Source: a virus. Taken from it: a stretch of 64,000 nt of DNA. This document shows positions 59,701 through 64,000 of this stretch, in pieces (the first letter of the stretch is position 1; every line of letters starts with the position of its first letter). The translations under genes were made by a program, and so were the position numbers. The DNA lies in the IMG/VR virus record IMGVR_UViG_3300024262_000015, positions 1 through 64,000 of that record; one strand, written 5' to 3'. Under the pieces are notes generated by a model. The model saw only the letters and a list, made by a program, of their open reading frames with translations. It was not told the origin of the DNA and searched no databases.

Positions 59701-61482
59701 GAGACAACGGCCGCGCGAATTAAACAAGCTCAGCCTGCTCCGGTTCAAGCTCCCGCTTTGGGACCATTGCCGGGACAAGCAGCCGGTCAGTTCCAGCCTC
59801 CTCCTGCGCCCCCTGCACCTGCTGGGCCGCCGGTAGGAGCTATGCCTGGAATGGATCCTGGTGCCATGGTCGGAATGGAAGGTCTAGAGGTTATTGAAGA
59901 GCCTCTAGCGGCTGGAGTTCCGGAAGAAACTATTGATCAATTAGCTTCAGAGGTTCGTGGGCTTGCTGAACAAACCGCACGTCGAGCATCAGATCTTGAA
60001 GAAGGAGTCATGGCTCTTACTGGTGAGGCTCCTGCTCTAGAAGAGGTGCCCCGTGCTGGTGAAGAGGAATTCCTGGAGGCAGAGGTTGGTCTGGAGCAGC
60101 CCACTGTGGCCTCGCTTCAAAGCATGCGCAAATCTCTTCATCATTGGATCCGTGAAGGAATGGAAGATGGAATTTCCCGGCTTAACAATCATACAAAAGA
60201 ACTGGAGATTGCATACAAAGTAGCTCGTAATAATTCTTCAGACTTTACCCCTCAAACCGGTCGTCATTTTGTTGGCCTAGTAAAAGAGGCTCTGGAGTCT
60301 GCTCATCGTTCTTTGGAGAGCACTGCTGATATCCAAGATGCGTTTAAAAAATATGCACATGGAACGGCTGGCCTTTTAAAGAGAGTAAAACAAGCTGCAG
60401 ACGTAGCCGAGGAGGAGATTCAAACCATGGACAAATATTCCGATGAACGGGATGCGCTTCTAATCGCTATCGCCGCAAAAAAGAAAAAGACCACAAAAAA
60501 GAAAGCGCCGTCTAAAAAGGGTAAATTGCCCCCTTGGCTTCAAAAGGATAAAAAAGATCTTGATGCCCAGGAACACGATGAAGATGGTGGCGAAGATGAT
60601 GCCGCTGATGGGCGATGTGGAGATAAAAACAGCGCTGCAATGAAACTAGAACTAGGACCTGATGCTCTAAAGGGTGCCAAGGTTACTACAGCCGCTCAGC
60701 TTGCTGCTCGTTATGACCTACAAACCAAAGAAGGTCGTGCCGCTTTCCGCTCTAAGTGTGCTCAAACTGGCATCAAATGGGCTCCGATTCTAGACGCCGC
60801 TCATCCCGATGGCTCTGCAGAACTTGAGTTCAAATTCCCTCATTCAACCATGAAAGGGGTAATGAACGATATCCGTGAGACTCATAAGAGAATGATGGAT
60901 GTTGTTGAAACCGAACCTAAATATGATCGTGACTCAGCACATGACGAAGGTGGAGATCGTAATACGGTATACGCCGCCAGTGATGCCCGAGATATTCATA
61001 AGATGGTTTCAGAAGGACGCCTTGATGCTTCAGAGGTAGATGGGTTGGCCGCTTTTGGTGTCGATCAAGAGGCCATTAATTACTATAAGAATTACTGGGC
61101 AGAAGCTGGGGATTCCGAAGCTACTGAGTTTGCTAAGCAACTAGTAGAAAATTATACGTCAGATAAGACCGCTCAAGATAACCAGGCAACGGAAGCTCGC
61201 CTAAAGAGAGCGTATGATTTGGCTTATGAAATGCGTGATAAAAGCATTATCGATAAAGAACAAATCCCAAATCAAGTTAAAGAAATCTTGTCTTGGAATG
61301 ATGAAGGTTACGAAAGTGTCAAGAAGATTGTTGCCAAACAATCAACCGGACAAACAAAAAATGCCATGCCTCAAGTGGGCTTTATGGACTCAGAAAAACT
61401 TATGCTTCCAACCCAAGAGGCTCCGCAAACCAGCGATCTAAAAGATTTGCTTAGCCAGTGTTTCGCCAATCGTCGCTACTAA
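56725..61482 (+). CDS. Capsid maturation protease-scaffold fusion interrupted by an intein
   Basis: GTG 56725 opens a 1585-residue precursor with an intein at residues 109-487 (57049-58185). Removing it joins ...IKPLKNNN to CDIFPEEELLRAHKKWVGKP. The joined text matches phage capsid maturation proteases: FPEEELL, GKPLCLDHKSS (catalytic-type His), RGIIVDTYYD, NSVSMGTAVG (catalytic-type Ser) and a CTDCG...CGHM zinc-like knuckle. The remaining 900 residues are scaffold-like: charged coils, two 55-residue repeats (59002-59166, 59275-59439), Pro-rich linkers and a helical C-terminus. Fusion of protease and scaffold would let the protein build and then clear the prohead core. The exact protease family is inferred. 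Confidence 0.82.
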   Translation: MLIKLGEAQEINPAFKNADELDPNAVEGSTAQYFKSFGEGKRIAPKAKDFLYFTAVMMHAAEASLLDDLGTFKCGTDGKPLTSYWDKGGNSWKWVCSDTNIKPLKNNNCFPPGTKILLANGSSKNIEDIQVGDEVITHKGRPRKVLETFVTEHDGELLELKIKNNISLFCTSEHPFYNVDFDNFKTQRRGLKPLTDRKRKTNGDFQPTFKFTPASNLQEGDLLTSPRIHLHKEAKDLNPNRALLLGYFAAEGSFSKKYGKRQSAVFTLGITEEAIADTIKNIFAEEFPECSVLVTPEPSRSVIRITATGQNIAEYFYHYVGEYSDRKVLHENLCFSSDENKKAFLTGWLDGDGCLSDNNKLVGITTSPDLAFQVRTILHSLGINNSLRRNLSPGKVTINKLYGEYDAKDHYRIEIYGNGWKEIGLEKTSSKYDFSSTKLCQERNSFTPDYGLHYLRKINRIPFSGKVYNFEVEEDHSYLADSIAVHNCDIFPEEELLRAHKKWVGKPLCLDHKSSSVEMVRGIIVDTYYDQKHKRVVGLCALDKKNYPDLARQVEAGYCNSVSMGTAVGRAICTDCGRVAKSEQELCGHMKSKSCYGEINVDLNPIELSIVVNGADPKAKIKHIIASQLRQAENLDAALAEKISQGKEIDDTELKELREGLQSLTDKVSSLLGDEPTDEQKLYNTTIGPTRSVSYMTSPQVEPAGTLGTVMKFPEPFPTYASQVTKHELTGLKKKMAKLQGNYQKLTNQVKESEMSQHKKAYFQGGGGVNEPEPNKQGLRYPNTVDANYIRDHEDKQMVGRPPFPGVGPIDGLYGGGQELELKNHLQRLASEIEDRKLRREAAAKQADNKQAYYQGGGGVNEPEPNKPGLRYPNTVDYEYIRDHEDKQMVGAPPFPGVGNIDGLYPGDLQLKEKLLRAELSARFIKASLPDGSADQGGSRWDVYAKSDDKDHLILSATVNEITKGNATSLFETVATRDFGKNLITQIRRDGFETTAARIKQAQPAPVQAPALGPLPGQAAGQFQPPPAPPAPAGPPVGAMPGMDPGAMVGMEGLEVIEEPLAAGVPEETIDQLASEVRGLAEQTARRASDLEEGVMALTGEAPALEEVPRAGEEEFLEAEVGLEQPTVASLQSMRKSLHHWIREGMEDGISRLNNHTKELEIAYKVARNNSSDFTPQTGRHFVGLVKEALESAHRSLESTADIQDAFKKYAHGTAGLLKRVKQAADVAEEEIQTMDKYSDERDALLIAIAAKKKKTTKKKAPSKKGKLPPWLQKDKKDLDAQEHDEDGGEDDAADGRCGDKNSAAMKLELGPDALKGAKVTTAAQLAARYDLQTKEGRAAFRSKCAQTGIKWAPILDAAHPDGSAELEFKFPHSTMKGVMNDIRETHKRMMDVVETEPKYDRDSAHDEGGDRNTVYAASDARDIHKMVSEGRLDASEVDGLAAFGVDQEAINYYKNYWAEAGDSEATEFAKQLVENYTSDKTAQDNQATEARLKRAYDLAYEMRDKSIIDKEQIPNQVKEILSWNDEGYESVKKIVAKQSTGQTKNAMPQVGFMDSEKLMLPTQEAPQTSDLKDLLSQCFANRRY
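57049..58185 (+). mobile_element. LAGLIDADG intein in the capsid protease gene
   Basis: A canonical class 1 intein of 379 residues: Cys109 start (CFPPGTKILLANG), block B TSEH, LAGLIDADG motifs LLLGYFAAEG and FLTGWLDGDG with acidic residues, block F GKVYNFEVEEDHSYLAD, and His-Asn at the end before Cys488. All splicing residues are present, so it should splice. The insertion lies about 20 residues before the catalytic-type His, so unspliced protein is probably inactive. Confidence 0.95.
59002..59166 (+). repeat. First copy of a 55-residue repeat in the protease-scaffold protein
   Basis: The unit begins KAYFQGGGGVNEPEPNK and ends PGVGPIDGLY. The second copy lies 273 bases downstream. By eye 48 of 55 residues agree, while many third codon positions differ. 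Confidence 0.9.
59275..59439 (+). repeat. Second copy of the 55-residue repeat
   Basis: The unit begins QAYYQGGGGVNEPEPNK and ends PGVGNIDGLY. Compared with the first copy, changes are mostly synonymous (for example the four Gly codons differ), so the protein sequence appears to be held by selection. Confidence 0.9.
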
Positions 61483-61502
61483 AAGAAGAAAAGGTCTCAA
61501 AA

Positions 61503-63710
61503 ATGTTCAGTGATAACGGTGATCAATACGCCGCCGAAATGGCCAAACTACTAGCCGCTCCCGAAACCCAAGCTCTGTTTGCTGCAGCACGTCGAAAAAC
61601 TGCCTCAGATACAGGACTAGGGAGGCTAAGTTTCGATAAAGTACTAAGCCACTTTATCACTGTAGCTGATTGGTGTGCTGACAATAAGCATGTGAGTCTT
61701 GCAAAGCGTCTTCTAACTCTAGGTATGAGCTTAGATAAAGAACACAGCGGAGCAAAAGACAGACATAAAGAAGCAGCCAGCTTTTTATCAGTAGCCAATG
61801 AACTAGACCGCCCTCTTAAGATTAGCTCTCTAAATGAAGCCGTTTACTGCATAGAAAAGTGTGCAGAATGGCTAGACGAATATACTCCAAATAAACTTGG
61901 AGCATATTCTGAAGAACTAGGCAAAATAGTTTCACTCGCTAAAATCGCCCAAGAAGTAGCAGAAGAAGAGATTTCCCTAACTCCCGATTCAGTCTTAATT
62001 GAAGAGGAGGTTATCACTGGCGACCCCGAAAAGGGCAGCGCTGACGCTCTCTATGGGGTTTTGTATCAAATGGCCCAGTACGCACACAAAAGGGGTCATA
62101 GCAATATTGGTGATAAAATAATTGATATTGCTAATGATTATGCAGACACTCAAGAAATGGATGATACTCAAAAGAAAATGATCCAGAAAGACTCGGCAAC
62201 AGTAGATAATGAAGAGGAATTTATGTCTGCTGCAGCAAAAGTTACTACAAAGATGCCTCTTGAAAGCGCTCATTTGCTTGATCACCATGATATGACCACT
62301 GGTAAAACAACTAACTCTTTAGCTACTTGGACCAAAGAAATGACTGGTAAAGACCTTTCAAACTCTGATGATCAAAACTGGCTTATGGCCTTTGAAGAAC
62401 TAGATGAAGAGGAAGAAGGTATGGATGACGATGGTGAAGAAGAGATGAGCTTTAGCGAAGAAGAGATGAGCTTTGGAGATGAGGATGAGGATGAGGACGA
62501 TGAAGATACCCTCAAGATTGAAGTCGAAGAAATCTCTGATGACCGCGCAAATATTGTTTTTGTAGGTGGCGGACGCTCTCTTCCTTATGAGTTAGATAAA
62601 GACGATGCTATGGGTCTTGCTGCTGCTCTTTGTGAAACCTTTGGAATGGACACAGGTCTTTTTGAGGGCGATGGTGAAGGCGATGAGACAGTAGACTATG
62701 ATCAAGAAGACTATGAAGGCGATAATGTCGTATCTATTAGTCTTATGGAAGAAGACGAAGATGACGAAGATGACGAAGTAGTAGAGCTAGACATGGAAGA
62801 GGCTGGAGGAGAAGGTGTTGCCGGAGCCCTCTCAGCTATCCTAAAAGAAGTTGGCGCTTCCGATAGGCTTCGAGAAAACCTCTATTCTTACGGTGCTAAA
62901 GAGAAAGAGAAAAAGAAGAAGAAGCCTAAAGCTAAAGATCGAGGGTATGTAGTTTTCAAAGCTACCGACAATGATGTAAATGATAACAAAAACCATTTCC
63001 CTCTTAACTCTGCTGGCCAAGCTCGCTCTGCCTTAAGCTATGCTAACGTTTATAAGAAATCTCCCCCTTGGTATGATGGTAGTCTTAAAAGCCTCCTAAA
63101 GAAGGTCGCAGATGCCGTAAAACGCCGCTCTAAGGAAAAAGGCTGGGGTATCGAGGTTAGCCCAGCGTCCTATAAACCTGGGGCTGCTAAAAAAAAAGGT
63201 AGCTTAAGCAATTATGGGCTAAGAAAAAGAGCAGAAGATGAAGATGATGAGCGTGATTCTATCCAAAAAGCTAAAGATAAAGAAGAAAGCTTAACTTTTG
63301 ATGAACGAAGAGAGAGGATGTGGAACGAAAGAGTTAGTGCTGGTAAATACCACCAATTATTCCAAGATTTAGATGCTGAAATTGTTACTCTTGCAAATCT
63401 TGGAGACGTTTTCGAAGGCAGGAGTGATAAATTTGTAACAAAAAAAAATATAAATCAAATAAGGGCGGCTGTAGACAAATCTAATGGGCGACTTTGGGAC
63501 TACTTTTATACAATTCTTCCTGGCCATCATAAAACTATCGGAACTCCAACGTGGCTTTTCTATAATTTAATGCCCAAAGAATTGAATCTTACTTACGATC
63601 ACGACAAACGTATGAAAGGCTTTTTAGAAAAAGCCATAGCAGTTATACAAAAAAACATTAATGAAAATGTTGAACTCTTAGAGAAAGAAGAAATAGCTTC
63701 TCTCTCTTAG
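61503..63710 (+). CDS. Acidic core/scaffold-like protein with a DUF6582-like domain
   Basis: ATG 61503 gives 735 residues. Residues 1-290 are helical with a KIAQ motif near 147. Residues about 300-460 are extremely acidic (long Asp/Glu runs), as in phage scaffold or DNA-mimic proteins. A small domain near 480-560 (GYVVFKATDNDVN...HFPLNSAGQARSALSYANVY...WYDGSLKSLLKKV) recalls a domain annotated DUF6582 in phage proteins, from memory only. The C-terminal part is helical. It follows the protease gene by 20 bases, which fits a prohead core protein. Confidence 0.65.
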   Translation: MFSDNGDQYAAEMAKLLAAPETQALFAAARRKTASDTGLGRLSFDKVLSHFITVADWCADNKHVSLAKRLLTLGMSLDKEHSGAKDRHKEAASFLSVANELDRPLKISSLNEAVYCIEKCAEWLDEYTPNKLGAYSEELGKIVSLAKIAQEVAEEEISLTPDSVLIEEEVITGDPEKGSADALYGVLYQMAQYAHKRGHSNIGDKIIDIANDYADTQEMDDTQKKMIQKDSATVDNEEEFMSAAAKVTTKMPLESAHLLDHHDMTTGKTTNSLATWTKEMTGKDLSNSDDQNWLMAFEELDEEEEGMDDDGEEEMSFSEEEMSFGDEDEDEDDEDTLKIEVEEISDDRANIVFVGGGRSLPYELDKDDAMGLAAALCETFGMDTGLFEGDGEGDETVDYDQEDYEGDNVVSISLMEEDEDDEDDEVVELDMEEAGGEGVAGALSAILKEVGASDRLRENLYSYGAKEKEKKKKKPKAKDRGYVVFKATDNDVNDNKNHFPLNSAGQARSALSYANVYKKSPPWYDGSLKSLLKKVADAVKRRSKEKGWGIEVSPASYKPGAAKKKGSLSNYGLRKRAEDEDDERDSIQKAKDKEESLTFDERRERMWNERVSAGKYHQLFQDLDAEIVTLANLGDVFEGRSDKFVTKKNINQIRAAVDKSNGRLWDYFYTILPGHHKTIGTPTWLFYNLMPKELNLTYDHDKRMKGFLEKAIAVIQKNINENVELLEKEEIASLS

Positions 63711-63744
63711 TTCCTAAAGGGGCGATTGAAGGACCAAAAGTCAA

Positions 63745-64000
63745 ATGATAAAACGCGCTGCCAACATTTCCCCTTTTGAAAAGCTTTGGCTCACCAAGAT
63801 GGGCGATGAAGCGGTAACTCAAATTGACGAAGGAGGGGGATCCGAAGCAGTGACCCAAATTGATGAAGGGACTTTTCCATCAGTTTTGGAAGAGTATAAA
63901 TGGCAAGAAACCGCTACCCATAATCCTGAGCTTCCTGAGCACACACAAGGCCAGCGTATAGCAAAAAAGTTTCGTACCCTCCTTCGCGATACAATGACCC
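63745..64000 (+). CDS. Start of the next head gene, possibly the major capsid protein (partial)
   Basis: ATG 63745 opens a frame that runs off the window (85 codons). It begins IKRAANISPFEKLW and has an EAVTQIDEG repeat (twice, 11-12 residues apart). In tailed phages the major capsid gene usually follows protease and scaffold genes, which is the only basis for the capsid guess. A GAAGGA stands about 12 bases upstream. Confidence 0.5.
   Translation, partial: MIKRAANISPFEKLWLTKMGDEAVTQIDEGGGSEAVTQIDEGTFPSVLEEYKWQETATHNPELPEHTQGQRIAKKFRTLLRDTMT

Noticed and set aside
1-64000. tRNA genes and alternative genetic code
   Set aside because: No cloverleaf-like sequence with a CCA or T-loop was noticed by eye, and all three stop codons end genes; a tRNA search program was not available.

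Overview
This window is a contiguous piece of a large tailed double-stranded DNA phage genome (myovirus- or jumbo-like in gene content). The evidence is a terminase large subunit, a portal protein, a capsid maturation protease and other virion proteins next to a full phage replication, recombination and nucleotide-metabolism set. The DNA is AT-rich, uses the standard bacterial code (TAA, TAG and TGA all end genes), is almost completely coding, and often joins genes by ATGA or TAATG overlaps. Many starts are GTG or TTG behind a clear Shine-Dalgarno sequence. The host cannot be read from the sequence. I saw no tRNA, rRNA or CRISPR array, and no stretch above 300 bases lacks a gene.

Layout. Bases 1-1098 (minus strand, cut by the window edge) encode a repeat-rich virion or tail protein. 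A divergent promoter region follows. From 1225 to about 32860 almost everything is on the plus strand. This half holds a degenerate metallophosphatase, type IA topoisomerase, ribosomal protein bS21, an HNH nuclease, dUTPase, peptide deformylase with a SEC-C tail, thioredoxin, the zinc-finger half of a DnaG primase, SbcD/SbcC (T4 gp47/gp46-like), a dNMP kinase, a RecB/Cas4-like Fe-S nuclease, trigger factor, a DnaE-type polymerase, a RecA/UvsX recombinase, a probable SSB, a strong terminator, RuvC, DnaJ, the Toprim half of the primase and a sigma-region-4-like HTH protein. From 32981 to the end lies the head and packaging module: several unknown virion-type proteins, a CCA/poly(A)-polymerase-like nucleotidyltransferase, a homing-endonuclease remnant, TerL, an intein-split portal, very large acidic proteins (one with a murein-hydrolase-like domain), a tyrosine phosphatase, an intein-split protease-scaffold fusion, an acidic core-like protein and the start of the next head gene.

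How it works together. Replication appears to use a bacterial-style polymerase (DnaE) and a primase split over two genes 17.5 kb apart, with T4-like recombination (gp46/47, UvsX, SSB, RuvC) and nucleotide supply (dUTPase, dNMP kinase). The most unusual feature is a set of proteins that act on the ribosome or on nascent chains: bS21, deformylase-SEC-C, trigger factor and DnaJ, plus thioredoxin. They look like a phage-owned translation and folding kit. Two inteins with LAGLIDADG nuclease domains sit in two head genes; one has an atypical C-terminal splice site ending in Gln.

Limits: all assignments come from reading motifs by eye. No database search, structure prediction or statistical test was run.
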